Shown: positions 38,234-50,056, counted from the stretch's first letter. The stretch is 64,000 bases of DNA from Mixophyes australis (GCA_036250195.1 JAVHZZ010000001.1:375702707-375766706); one strand, 5' to 3'. Notes: a model not told the origin generated them from the letters alone. A program made the numbers and translations.

Positions 38234-38235
<2 letters not shown>
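37460..38235. repeat. TA-bounded repeat block with GTGTGTGTGG and GAGGTAATTTTACCTC units
   Basis: A motif ttagtgtgtgtggnaaaaa occurs about three times (near 37474, 37775, 37884), twice followed by gctgaaatttggta-type sequence. A 44-bp direct repeat occurs at 37825-37868 and 38062-38105; inside it is the palindrome tgaggtaattttacctca. The block lies between two (AT)n tracts and is interrupted by the MITE at 37560. The family is not recognised. Confidence 0.6.
37560..37774. mobile_element. Foldback MITE with GGGGCATATTCAATTAGC ends, TTA TSD
   Basis: 215 bp with ends ggggcatattcaattagc and gctaattgaatatgcccc, nearly perfectly complementary arms (ggattcgcggtaacgcgcg and counterpart), and TTA on both sides (37557-37559, 37775-37777). 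CpG-rich inside, which suggests recent insertion. Confidence 0.85.

Positions 38236-38265
<30 letters not shown>
38236..38265. repeat. (AT)n microsatellite
   Basis: Uninterrupted TA run, right border of the block at 37460-38235. Confidence 0.93.
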
Positions 38266-38270
<5 letters not shown>

Positions 38271-38360
38271 GTAGATGGATGGATCATTTGATATTAGGTA
38301 ATACCTCCCAAATGTCCCGATTTGTTAGTGGGTGAGGGGAGTTTGGCACAGCTTCAAATG

Positions 38361-38390
38361 TAGGATAGATAGATAGATAGATAGATAGTA
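38361..38390. repeat. (GATA)n microsatellite
   Basis: About seven GATA units, directly adjacent to the MITE at 38392. Confidence 0.93.
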
Positions 38391-38391
38391 A

Positions 38392-38625
38392 GGGGGGAAT
38401 TCAATTGCCCTTGTTACTCTCGAAAGTAACGCAGCCTGCGCACTATTACCGTTACTATGGTAATAGTGCGCATTATTACCATTAGTACAGCCATTTTTAA
38501 CGCTAATCTTTGCTCACGGCTCAGGGAGCCGCGAGCAGAAATCCAGGTTAAAATTACCGTATTAACGGTAACAGTGCGCCGGCTGCGTTACTTTCGAGAG
38601 TAACGTGGCCAATTGAATTCCCCCC
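38392..38625. mobile_element. Foldback MITE with GGGGGGAATTCAATTG ends
   Basis: 234 bp with ends ggggggaattcaattg and caattgaattcccccc. The arms contain gttactctcgaaagtaacgc and counterpart, and inner TTACCGTTA / TTAACGGTA blocks. The flanking triplets TAA and TTA do not match exactly. Confidence 0.8.
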
Positions 38626-38639
38626 TTAGAAATTTACCA

Positions 38640-40920
38640 ATGTCCTAATGTGTACGCATTTGAGCTTCTGTGATTGAAAAGTTTTGTTGTGGTCTATTAA
38701 GCATTGAATTGATAATGTGATAACATAAGCATTTCTGACCACATCTATTTTGAATGTATATTAATTAGGTGCCAGGCACTTTTTGTTTATAAACCATGTT
38801 ATTAATGTGGAAAAATGGTAGTTTGTTCATTTGTGTTTACATAATAAGCATTAATTCAGTCATTTTACTTTGTTTACCCAATTTCCGCCCTGAGCCTAGC
38901 ATGTCCATTATCATAAGATCTTCATTGCGATCAGAAACACTATGAAATTCACTTAAGATTATCATGGGAATGGTGCTTTAGAGCTTTTATGCTCTTGACA
39001 TGTTTTTTCTAAAGATCACTTAGATAAATTATCAATTTAACAATATCCACAATGTGTCAGTAAATGTTTTATGAAAGTAGCCCTTTAACATTTAGTACAG
39101 TAATAATATTTGGCTTGTGCATAACAGGAATATTATCCAGCTGACTTGCTTGTAATTGCAATTTTACGTTGTAATTTCAGAGTATCTCTGAAATCATTAT
39201 CTTTAAAATAAATCCCACACAATTTGGCATTTTTTAAAAGTGAATACACTTACTCGTTTTCTTAGTAATTGGTGAAAATTACAAACACATCTATTAGACA
39301 CAACAGATTGATAATGAGGATTGGTAACCTCTAGAGACTGATGCAGAGTTGTAGTAAGAACACACAGCAAGCGGGACATGAAATATGGTGGGTCATTAAT
39401 TGCAGTTCTCTGGGGGGTCTTTACAAACACTCCTTTGGTGGCTGACCTTGGATGAACACTCTTTGGTTGCTAGTCCACGGCTATGGGTGCATTAATCAAG
39501 TGTCCCTTGCTTTGTTTACGGAGTGATGAAATTGGCATTTACCAACATTTCATCAATTGTTATATTATTTTGGAGCTAAATGAAAGTCTATTTTTAAAGC
39601 CACCTTTGAAATGTTTTCTCTTATTCAGAAGCTGAGACATTGAGTTTTGCATAATATGGCCATTAACTGTGACAGCTCAAAGGTGTATGAAATTTGATTA
39701 AGATGAAGTCAACTAATAGCCACAGGGCAACTGCAAAGTCATTGAAGTATCTTAAAAATTGCTTCAGATATGAAATAAGAGAAAGCTTCACAGACAAATG
39801 TTTTCAAGCAATTAAGAAAAAAACTAAACATTCCGAAATAACCAAATGTTCTTTATCTGACATCAGTTTTAATGTTCCTGCATTCCTTGTTACTGAAAAA
39901 ATGTTAACTAGACCTCATTACAAAACATAATAAACCAAGTTGTTTTGAGACCCTAAAAGCAAATAGCTCACAATAGGGATGCTAGTAATGCTAAGTTACT
40001 GAATGATTTCCAGATCGAGCCCAACTCCCAGGCCATCAAGAGCAGTCTTTGGCATCTTACAGATGTAAATAGCTGTGTCAAGGTCACCAAATGTGCTGAC
40101 ATTGTGTATATGTTGTCTGAGGCCTAACACAACGAATTGTATTATCTTATCTTTCACCATATTTACTCCACTGGTCTTATTAAAAATTCACTCCTTATGT
40201 TTGTGAATTATATGTAGCTGCTGGAAAATAAGAGATTTCCCTTGGTAAATGCTTGGACTTTTAATTTAATCCATGTGGCCTGGCTTGTCTACGATTGATT
40301 GCCAGGGAATGAACACAGCCCTTGCATTGGCAATACATTATCTTTCATAAGCACTTTCCAAATTGGGTGCCTTGGGAGTTTTCCATTGATGAGCAGACAT
40401 TATATAATAGTAGTTATTTTTTTGATCTTGCCACATTGATAAAGCCCTCAGCAAATAACACAGGCCTAAAGAATTGCCGACTAGAAGTTTTAGGATTTTT
40501 AAAATATTGTTTAAACCATCACATGATCTGCAAAGAAACAGTTTTCAAGGACTTCTAAAATCCCAAGGATTAATACATGACTACTGACGCCATTTGTTAG
40601 CCAAGTAAGAAACAACATTCCCTCAATTCAGCTTGTTTCTTAAAGCAAGGTGAAAGGTCTAACTGTGATAACATTTTCTTTGCAATTATTTCCACATCTA
40701 CTTGAACTACAGAATATAATGGAAATTATGTCTGAGGTACTCAATAAATGCTAGCCACAAACTAACTGTAGTCTACATGGTAATTCACTTAAGTTAGGAT
40801 GCAAATGTTACATCATTGTCCTGATAAAACTGTGCAGAGAATGCCCTAACTACCAATGTGGCATAGTATTTTTAAAAACAGGCTGTGGCATATTATTTGT
40901 AAAATAAACGCCATTGAAAG
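38640..40920. other. Repeat-poor stretch, candidate conserved regulatory DNA
   Basis: About 2.3 kb with no MITE, SINE, microsatellite or tandem repeat, unlike the rest of the window. Two 78-codon plus-strand frames (39694-39930, 40322-40558) have no recognisable motifs. TAAT-core motifs are frequent but expected from AT content. Confidence 0.3.
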
Positions 40921-40924
40921 ATAA

Positions 40925-41069
40925 TAGAGATGAACGAAGCTGTGGCGAAAATTCATGCAAATCGAATTTCCCAATGGAGCAGGCGTGAAGTCCCAGCTGT
41001 ACAGTTCTGATTTTGCCTCACTGTTCTGTGAAACGGCCATTTAGCCAGCGGCAGTGGAAGTGCCCTGGG
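40925..41069. mobile_element. Possible decayed hAT terminus (TAGAGATGAACG)
   Basis: tagagatgaacgaagctgtg resembles the TAGGGATGAGCG end of the autonomous hAT at 51871 and is followed by aaattcatgcaaatcgaatt. No matching right end was found. Confidence 0.35.
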
Positions 41070-41335
41070 AGGACAGCACGGCGGCCTGTGTGGAGTTTGT
41101 ATGTTCTCTCCGTGTTTGCGTGGGTTTCCTCCGGGTGCTCCGGTTTCCTCCCACACTCCAAAAACATACTAGTAGGTTAATTGGCTGCTATAAAAATTGA
41201 CCCTAGTCTCTCTCTCTCTGTCTGTGTGTATGTGTTAGGGAACTTAGACTGTAAGCCCCAATGGGGCAGGGACTGATGTGAGTGAGTTCTCTGTACAGTG
41301 CTGCGGAATCAGTGGCGCTACATAAATTATTATTA
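41070..41335 (+). mobile_element. tRNA-derived SINE, most of head deleted
   Basis: Begins acagcacggcggcctgtgtg, joining the first bases of the head directly to the body, so box A and box B are lost. The rest (gtgttagggaacttagactg, tgtacagtgctgcgg) is complete, ending in a TTA-repeat tail. Confidence 0.82.
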
Positions 41336-41575
41336 TTATTAATTTTTATTTATAGGGCGCCACTAGGTGTCCGTAGCGCCGTACAAGGACAAACAAGTAC
41401 AATACAAGGTGGGACGGCACGGTACAGTAAACAATAAGCACAGTAACTCAGTAAGCTCAAAGCACAGCTAGAGAGAGGGGGGAAGGAAGACCAGCAAGCG
41501 TCGGAGCCCAAGAGGAAGGGCGCGGATGACGGGGAGACCCCCAGAGGGGTGGTGATGACGATGGTGATGATGATG
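41336..41575 (-). mobile_element. Second retroposon 3' end, tail to tail with the SINE
   Basis: Minus-strand tail gcgctacggacacctagtgg followed by GGCGCCCTATAAAT resembles the LINE tail at 17815-17860. The upstream part (41400-41560) is GC-rich and unrecognised, ending in a GATGAT-rich stretch. Confidence 0.5.
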
Positions 41576-41683
41576 ATGTACACTTGTGAGAAGCTGCAGC
41601 TTGCTACTTCTCCATGTCAGCAGCTTACGCCTGGTTTTAGGGTGCTGTGAGGAAAATATATACACAGAGTAACATTATCGTCA

Positions 41684-41838
41684 GCAGCAGCAACTATTTA
41701 TATAGCGCTACAAATTCCGCAGCGCTGTACAGAGAACTCATATCAGTCGCTGCCCTATTGGAGCTTACAATCTAAGTTCCCTAAAATGCACACACAGACA
41801 CAGACAGAGAGAAAGAGACTAGGGTCAATTTGTTATGT
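41684..41838 (-). mobile_element. tRNA-derived SINE, 3' fragment
   Basis: Antisense tail (tatagcgctacaaattccgc, agcgctgtacagagaact) through cacacacagac... to actagggtcaatttgtta. Only the 3' half is present. Confidence 0.8.
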
Positions 41839-43257
41839 CACTCATTCAGTGTTGTAGGCTCTCCCTAAACTTTTGCGCCCTAGGCGAGTGCCTAGTGTCA
41901 CCTAGTGGTAGCATCATCCCTACATTAGCCATTTTAGTTGTTAAATTACATTTTGCAGAATTTATAATCTATAAATATATCTGGGACAACAGCGGTCAAT
42001 TCTATGTGTTGTGTGGTACGGTTGGGGTAGGTCTCGAAAGTCTACGTTGAACAAACATAAAGGGAGAATTTCTGCGCAGAACACTTAGGGCCACATTGTA
42101 CCTGAGGAATGTGCAAAATGCTGCAGACAAAAGCAGGAATATATCTTCAGTCAATGTGTGATACCAAATGTAAAATAACAATACAGCTAGTCATTAATAA
42201 TATATATCAAGCATGCTGGCTTCTTATCAGTCAGATAGGTTTCTCAAAAAGATATAGTAAGAATAGTGTTTTATGGAGTTAACCAAGCGCAGAACTGCCT
42301 ATAGATTATGTCATGCCTTGCTAAACATTCTTTGCCCTGCTTCTCACCATGATGAATAGAGACTTAATGTGTCAAGCAATTCTACTCAACTTCCTGGTCA
42401 TTTGATTTAATCTTGGCTTACAAAAGCATTGCCTTGGCTCAGATTCCTGCTGTTGCAGATTCTATAAAGGTCTTTTTATATATTTCCTCTAAGAATGTTT
42501 TGATTTTTTTTCGAGTTTTCAGTCAAGCGTCCACAAAGGTGATGAAGGCAGCAGGTGCAGACTACGTCCTACATTACATATTTTATATATACAACAGAAA
42601 GATTGTGTGTCCTCGGCTCTAGAATCTTACCCTAGTTGCCAACGGTCCCTAATTACCAAGGACATTCCCAGGATTTAAAGATTTTGTCTGTGGAAATTGT
42701 TATCTCTGGAAAAGTCCCTATTTTTCAATGTTCAAAACCTGTCAATGAAATGCCAGTTTTTCTATGTTGAATGCAATTCTTGCCATGTATTCTCAATCTG
42801 TAGGTTTTACAAGTCAATATTTATCCAGTAATTAAAATGTACAAAGCATGTTATAAGTAAGCTCAGAAGTGAAGTTGTCTTGATGAGGATTGTAGTACTT
42901 CAAGGTCCATTGAGACAGTATAATTTGTGACATGCTAAGATGCATCGGCTAAGCAGTAAGCTGTCTGTGGAAAGTATTTTAAATGTTGGTAACTATATCT
43001 TATTCACTACTTTATTGTATTTTTATCAATGCACACTGAAAAATGTGGGATGCCATAGTCTATAGAAACTCTCCATTTACACTTTCCCGTTATTGTAGCT
43101 CTATAGCACCATAAGACCATGTCACTCAATCTGATACTATATGAGTGCATGACACTTGGTGTCATGCACTCATTTAAAAATGCTTGAATGTCACACAAAG
43201 GAAATGCTGTCCAAACTCATAAAAAAGTATCCAAACCCCAAATTTTGTTTGTCCCAC
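41839..43257. other. Spacer, nothing recognised
   Basis: No coding signal or defined repeat ends. Confidence 0.45.
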
Positions 43258-43261
43258 ATCA

Positions 43262-43628
43262 GTCCTGCCTTCCCTTACTCCCACAAAGACCTTTGCAACC
43301 CTGCCTTCCCTTACTGCCACAAAGACCTTTGTACTCTGCCTTCCTTTACTCCCACAAAGACCTTTGCATCCTGCCTTCACTTACTCCCACAAATACCTTT
43401 GCACCCTGCCTTCCCTTACTCCCACAAATACCTTTGTACTCTGCCTTCCCTTACTCCCACAAAGATCTTTGCATCCTGCCTTCCCTTACTCCCACAAAGA
43501 TCTTTGCATCCTGCCTTCCCTTACTCCCACAAAGACCTTTGCACCCTGCCTTCCCTTACTGCCACAAATACCTTTGTACTCTGCCTTCCCTTACTGCCAC
43601 AAAGACCTTTGCACTTTGCCTTCCTGCC
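43262..43628 (+). repeat. 35-bp minisatellite, about 10 units
   Basis: Units begin at 43266, 43302, 43337, 43372 and so on (35 bp, one of 36), with core tgccttcccttactcccaca followed by aagacctttgcac variants. All three plus frames stay open (110-166 codons) because the unit contains no stop and shifts frame each repeat; this is not a gene. Confidence 0.94.
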
Positions 43629-44107
43629 CCAGCGAAAAAAACACCCTCTTTCATGAAGATTTCTTCCTGCTCATCGGCAGCCTAACACTGCCATGAGATG
43701 GAGGAAGTGCTATGTGCATACACATAGCGATTTTACCCATGAGGGATCCAACGAAGCCGAAGAGGCTTCAGCTGGATCCCACGGAAAAAAAAAGTACCTC
43801 CATCCTGAGATGGCATTACATTACTGAGAAAAGCTTAATAGATTGACTAATAGTACTGTCCTCATAGAGGTCGGTAAGCTCTGTTAATTAGGCTAAGGAC
43901 GGAGGAATCTCTGACTTTGTTAAATAACAAAATAAAGGGGAAAGTTCAAAAAGTGGCGAAAAAGCCTTTTTGCCTGCATTTTGGCTCTTAACCATGGAAA
44001 AGTGTGCTTATTTTCCCAATACAATGCTCACAAAATAATTTATAATGCAAAAATAACACCCTATAAGTCCCAAAAAACAATAACTTTTCCAAGGTAGATA
44101 ATTAAAT
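43629..44107. other. Spacer, nothing recognised
   Basis: Short inverted motif at 43735-43785 (gatccaacgaagccgaagag / cttcagctggatcc); otherwise featureless. Confidence 0.4.
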
Positions 44108-44115
44108 GATGAAGT

Positions 44116-44384
44116 CATACTTGCCAACTTATGGCAAGTATGATTCGGGAGCTACAGAGGAAAGGTGGGTGTGTAGGGGGCGGGGCTCCGAAAATTCGTG
44201 GCATTTTGGCCCCACCCCCACGACGTAATGTCGCAAAACGCATCATTTTACAGCAGGGGCCAAATGCTGCGATTCCCGGTGAATCGCGACGATTTGGACC
44301 AAATTCTGCCCGAGGCGGGAGATTGCCATACTCTCCCGGGAGTCCGTGAGACTCACCCAAAATGCGGGAGAGTTGGCAAGTATG
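44116..44384. mobile_element. hAT-like MITE, CATACTTGCCAAC family (copy F)
   Basis: 269 bp beginning catacttgccaac and ending agttggcaagtatg. The flanking 8-mers GATGAAGT (44108-44115) and GATAAAGT (44385-44392) match at 7 of 8 positions. The left end carries an extra inverted terminus (tggcaagtatg at 44132), so one TIR is duplicated as a small palindrome. Confidence 0.86.
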
Positions 44385-44392
44385 GATAAAGT

Positions 44393-45855
44393 TGTAATGA
44401 AAGCTGCACACCTCCTAAACGTGCAGGTCTAGTCATAAAGAGTTCTTGTTCATGAAGGGTTAAAAGACCTAACTCATTTAAACTGTTTAGGCTTTCTTTT
44501 ATAGGATTAGCTTTAGTAAACATATTGGAGTAAATTAAAGACAGCTTTCCATACCTTGGAAATGAAGGAAAAGTATCGCAAGCCTGAAGATAACAGCAAC
44601 GAAGGCGTAAATTCAGACCAAATAAATGCACTGAAGCATCTCACCACACTTACTGCATGCTCCTATAATTTAAGTGCTAGACGAGCATATTTCAGGAATT
44701 TACTAATTAACCACATTTACGTCTGCGCTTTAGAATGTTAACATAACTTCTGCATTATAATAAAATCAGAAAATATGTGGCGAAGTGGAGCCATTTATTT
44801 CCCTGCTAGGGTATAAATGATTACACATGTATTCTAGTTAAGTAGATTGTTCATATATCCAACCTTTTCTTTGTTTGAATGGTTTCTTGTGTCTCCTTCA
44901 GCTAAACTGAAGATTACATTTTTTCACAAACATGTCTATTTAATGCGAGCCTCAGAATATAACATGCTGCATAGGTTAGCTTGTCTGCCGTTACATTGAC
45001 AATGTCTACTGGAGCAATTTAAATGTGGCTGGTTTTGTCTTATGTCTCTGGGACAAAACAGTACAGTAAGAGATGAGCCGTCTGTATACTAAAGACATGC
45101 TGCTTGTTGGAAGTATAATTAGGAGAACTTCACTGGGGGTGACTGAGAACATAGCAGATGTTCCAGGGTTTTGATTATTAGGGAGGGTTACAATAGCACT
45201 TTATTCCTCCGGTTATTTTTTTTTTGTAACAAGTAAACTAAAATATCTGCAAATGAGTGGTTGTAACTTATGCCATTTGGCAGAAAGAAGTCTTTTGTTT
45301 TAATTTTTATTAGATTGACTGATAAACAGAAAGGTTTATGGATATAATGGCAAACTTGTATTTTTTAGTAATGTTAAATAATCTTCATTAATTACAATTG
45401 CACAGTTCTACTTCAAGCAGGAATAATTTATATATTTTCTACAGTTTGAGCAAACAGTTACACATTGCGCACATATTGAACCATAACAGTGCATCTGAAC
45501 AATATTTAAGCAATTAGTATTGCGTCTGAAACTTCATAGGTTTGTTAAGTGGTGTTCAGACGTCAAAAGGTTAATTAGCGTTTAATGACATTTTTTTCAT
45601 TTTATCACATTCTCACAATGGGCCTGGTTCTTGTCTGCTTGGAACACATGGAGAGTGATAGATCTGTCCTGAAGACCACCAATAAACACAGTAAACAGCA
45701 TCCTCACACTGAAACTGTTACTTGGGCTTGTGTTTATACTAACAGACGTTATCATTCCCTAACCAACATGGACTGGACTGGAAACAATTAAGTCTTATTC
45801 TTATCCAACCAATAATAACCATCCAACTGCAGCTACTAAAAATTAAATAAAAAAT
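44393..45855. other. AT-rich spacer, nothing recognised
   Basis: No coding signal or defined repeats. Confidence 0.45.
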
Positions 45856-46115
45856 GGCCTGTGAGGGGTTTGTATGTTCTCCCCGTGTTTGCGTGGGTTT
45901 CCTCTGGGTGCTCTGGTTTCCTCCCACACTCCAAAAACATGCTGGTAGGTTAATTGGCTGCTAACAAATTGACCCTAGTCTGTCTGTGTCTGTCTGTGTG
46001 TGTGTGTGTGTTAGGGAATTTAGACTGCAAGCTCAGGGACTGATGTGAGTGAGTTCTCTGTACAGTGCTGTGGAATTAGTGGCGCTATATAAATAAATGG
46101 TAATAATATTAAAAA
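45856..46115 (+). mobile_element. tRNA-derived SINE, head missing
   Basis: Starts at ggcctgtgaggggtttgtat and contains the body, a GT-repeat expansion (about 45995-46010) and tail (tgtacagtgctgtgg, tggcgctatataaataaa). Confidence 0.83.
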
Positions 46116-46416
46116 TAATAAGAAGAAATGGCCGTTAATTTTTATAATTCTTGGTATATGTGGGTTTGGTATTTATCTTTATCATTTGTACAAAAACGAA
46201 ATCATTATGAATATACACAACTAATAGATCAAATTTAAAAAAAATCTTAAATAAACTTAAAATAATGTGCCACTGTATTTAAATTTTTGCCCAACAAGGG
46301 ACAGAGCTAGAAAATTTTCAGTCATCGTCTAACTGTATTTTTAACCAGTACTAATCAATATGCGATCTGTGGTTATTTTGGGTCTGTCGGCCTGGTGGGT
46401 CTAACATGATATAATT

Positions 46417-46693
46417 CATACATGCCAACTTACAAAACTTTTTGTGTCAGGGGTAGGAGGGGGCGTGGTGGCATCGTCGCGTCACCATAGCCCTGCCCCC
46501 CACTATAAAATGCCAAAGTTCACGGTATTGAATAGCGGGGGTGGGGCTTAATGATGCAATTAAGCCCCACCCCTGCCATTCAATGTCGTGAATTTTGGCA
46601 AATCCGGGAGGTTTGCCTAGTCTTCTGGGAGTCTGGGAGGACTCCCCAAAATTCGGGAGCCTCCCGGGAATTGCAGGAGAGTAGGTCAGTATG
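46417..46693. mobile_element. hAT-like MITE, CATACTTGCCAAC family (copy G)
   Basis: 277 bp beginning catacatgccaac and ending gtaggtcagtatg, with a perfect duplication ATATAATT (46409-46416 and 46694-46701). Internal ggggtggggcttaatg / aagccccacccc inverted block. Confidence 0.88.
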
Positions 46694-46701
46694 ATATAAT
46701 T

Positions 46702-47314
46702 TGAAACCTGATACTTAACTGGTAATGAACTTCCATTCGGCACTTCTGACTGAAGCACTTTTGAATGTGGGCGTTAAAACAGAAATTTTCACTAAAGCTT
46801 CATATTTGTAAAAATAAAAACGCAATGTGCTTTATTCTTTAACTGGTAATAATCCAAATTCCTCTCTTGTTTTAGAAAATGACATTTTTAAAATCAAAAC
46901 AAACTTTATGTCATTGAACACTCTATATATTTCTGCTTATGACTGCTGTATATATGCTTTCGACCTGAATATTTAATATTTTTATTTTTATTATACGACC
47001 CTTTTTGCAGACTGTGGCTCTATTCCAGCCATGCCTGTTGCACATGCATATTTGTTCATGACTACAAACACATTTAAGTCCAAGGAACATATGCTGCTGA
47101 CTGCCAGAAGACATTTTGTGGTTTTTGGTTGTTGGAAACAATTGCTTTCATATGTTAACCCTATATGTCTAGCATGTCTTGCACATTTCCAGTTTTACTT
47201 TACTCATTTACTTTATGTTGTTTAGTTACTTACTCTTACCTTAGTATGTCCGAAGCGCCTTTGCGCCTTCATATCTAAAATGAGTATTTCGAGATCTTTC
47301 TTCAGAAACATAAC
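46702..47314. other. Spacer, nothing recognised
   Basis: No coding signal or defined repeats. Confidence 0.45.
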
Positions 47315-47317
47315 TTA

Positions 47318-47650
47318 GGTCTTGATTCGTTAAGGATCTTAACTTAAGAAACTTCTTATTTCAGTCTCCTGGACAAAACCATGTTACAATGCAAAGGGTG
47401 CAAATGAGTTTTCTGTTTTGCACATAAGTTAAATACTGACTGTTTTTTCATGTAGCACACAAATATCAACTTTAAATTTCAGTGTACAAATAAGCTATCA
47501 AGTATTTGTGTGGTACATGAAAAAACAGTCAGTATTTAACTTATGTGCAAAACAGAATACTAATTTGCACCCCTTGCATTGTAACATGGTTTTGTCCAGG
47601 AGATTGAAATAAGAAGTTTCTTAAGTTAAGATCCTTAATGAATCAGACCC
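47318..47650. mobile_element. Palindromic MITE, TTA TSD (copy of the 2806 family)
   Basis: 333 bp with ends ggtcttgattcgttaagg and ccttaatgaatcagaccc; TTA on both sides (47315-47317, 47651-47653). Interior close to 7437-7770. Confidence 0.82.
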
Positions 47651-47938
47651 TTAGGGATCATTTCAATCCTATTTATGTATAGATATGCATATTTTAGTGG
47701 CTGCACACACTGATTAGTACAACAAGATGACATCAAATGGTGATGGAGGATTTTTGCCCCAGATAAAGTACAGACTGGTGCTGGTCAGGGCTTTAAATAG
47801 GAATGTGGTCATACATTAGCAAAATAGTAAGCATCTGTTCAGAAGAACCATCAAAAAGCAGAATTGGAGCATGCTACATGTATGCGCTTAAAGATGCAGT
47901 TTCTGAAAACTATTCAATATCAGATGTATGCAGATGCG

Positions 47939-47942
47939 TGTA

Positions 47943-48021
<79 letters not shown>
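47939..48021. repeat. (AT)n microsatellite
   Basis: TA run with a single G interruption near 47983. Ile-Tyr frames here are artefacts. Confidence 0.96.
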
Positions 48022-48024
<3 letters not shown>

Positions 48025-48621
48025 TTCTTTTGAAAGATTCAAATGATGCATGTGTTTGTCTATTTGACCTTACTTGCCCCGCACAACTTAACACAACATC
48101 ACTATCAGTCTCTTAAGTGGATTGACAGAGTATCTAAGCACATAAACTAGTCAGCTTTCATTAAGGGAGAGAGCTCTAAGAAAATAGAAGGCCTTTGTTT
48201 GAGTATTCACAAGAGGAATTACATTGGAAATAAAAAACGAGTAGATATATTTTATCCTCATTATCACAAATAGATTTTTATATTAACATGGCGATGTGTA
48301 TACTATCTAAGAATGTTTACATAGACTTGATGGAAACATTTCTCTGTTTCAGTAAAACGTAAGTATATTGTAGGATGTAGTCATATTTTAGACATGCATG
48401 TTTTACTTTATTAAAGTTTTCCTTGTCCTGTTTGTATTTCCTCTTTGTATTTACCAACAATACTATGTTCAATGCAAGGAAATTGTTTTGTTCAATTAGT
48501 AATTACATTTTTTAGCAGTCACCACCAACTAGTGACAGTAATACCATTCTACAAAGTTTGAAGTTTGTAGTTTGAATTATACTGCTTTCTTTGACTGTGT
48601 TAGGTCTCCCATAATGTACAC
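48022..48621. other. Spacer, nothing recognised
   Basis: No coding signal or defined repeats. Confidence 0.45.
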
Positions 48622-48624
48622 ATA

Positions 48625-49071
48625 GGGCCTCAATTAGAGTCATACGCAATGTGCGTCTAAGATGCAAGAGTAGGAGTGGGAGTGTGCCGCAGCTTGGTAG
48701 GGTATTGCGAGTGGCATGCAACCCCAGTTGCATCCCACTCGTAATACCCTACTGAGCTGCAACCAGTTCCCACAGCTAGCTAACTACTTGCGCCACCTAA
48801 TTCCTGCTGCACTTTTTAAAAAAAATTTGCCGTGTGTTCCGTCTGCGTCTTGATCCGTCTAAGGTTGTTTTTGCGGGTAGACGTCCATAGTATCTAAATT
48901 ATTCATGGTCACGCCTACATAACTCCGTGTTCCACCCTTTCCCTCGTACTGAGACGCAAGCTGTCGCAAATATACACTGCATCTGAAAAGCAGACGGAAC
49001 TGATGCTTACTGCACATGCCCGTCACTGGAAATGCGCACAATGCGCCTGAAAAGGACTCTAAATGAGGCCC
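48625..49071. mobile_element. TIR element GGGCCTCATTTAGAGTC family (copy 2), ATA TSD
   Basis: 447 bp between gggcctcaattagagtc and gactctaaatgaggccc, with ATA on both sides (48622-48624, 49072-49074). Internally collinear with 28509-28973 (gggagtgtgccgcagcttgg shared), so both come from one family with a 3-bp TSD. Confidence 0.83.
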
Positions 49072-49117
49072 ATATTTGGCTGCTGTATAGGACAGTGCAG
49101 CTATAGCGGCCACTTAG

Positions 49118-49163
49118 TTAGCGCAGGGGGGGGGTTCTGGAGACTCAGAAACCCCCCCTGCGT
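49118..49163. other. GC-rich hairpin with G8/C7 arms
   Basis: The left arm cgcaggggggggttctg and right arm cagaaaccccccctgcg pair around a loop of about 7 nt. May be one end of an unidentified element extending into 49164-49440. Confidence 0.55.
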
Positions 49164-50056
49164 GCGCCACTGCGGAGTCTATATCAATATTTGGCAATAT
49201 TGAAGATTTTCTCTCGCTGCTTTTTGCAAAGATAGAAAATCTTCTAACACCCAATGTAACAAGAAAAGGTTGCCAGACAGCCGAGCAAGGCTCAGCTCCC
49301 TGGCGATACTGTCAGCTGCCCAGTGATACTGGCTGGCAGTGATAAGTAGAGTCTTACCACATGCCAGGCAAGTGCAGGGTTCCTCTGCGCATAGGTGTGA
49401 GAGTTCGCCAGCATGTGGGTGCACACTGGAACTGGATGCCCGGGATTGGGCTTCTAGTTCTAAATTCTTTTTTTTGTTGTTAAAGTTTTAAAAAGAAAAG
49501 GAAAAACTAACATTATAAAAAAGAGGAAAAATGCTTGACAATGATTTATTTTGGTAACCCATGCTTTACAAGTAAATAAAATAGAAATATGAATGCATAT
49601 GTAGTTTTTTTTCTAATAAATCCATAAACATAGCATACATCTTGTGCAGTATTCCCAACATGTTTACTTCATCACATCTAGAGCTGTTAAGCTGCTCTAC
49701 CTTTTGTCTGCACTTCTTGATTTCTAACGTTTTTTCCCTATGACGTGCACTCAAGCACATTGTATCACATGCTGCCCTTGGCTGTGTTTTAGAGGCTGTT
49801 GGCAGATTCAAAACACAGTAGTTCAAGTAGCAGTTACCTAATGTCTCTGGTGTCCCCCTCTCTCCTCTTTCAACCCTTTCTTCTACAACCTTAGTCCTTG
49901 TCTAATTCTGCTACAAAAGGCAGCTTCCCAGTAATTCTCTGCAATTATCACATATTCCTTCTTTTGTAAATGCAGATACTAATATACTTTCATCTATGCA
50001 ATGCAGCATAACCATCTCACTCTTAAGAGAGCTCACTGCTAAACTTGCACTCTAAG
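49164..50056. other. Spacer, nothing recognised
   Basis: GC-richer at 49200-49440, then AT-rich. Minus-strand frames of 81 and 86 codons carry no recognised motif. Confidence 0.4.
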
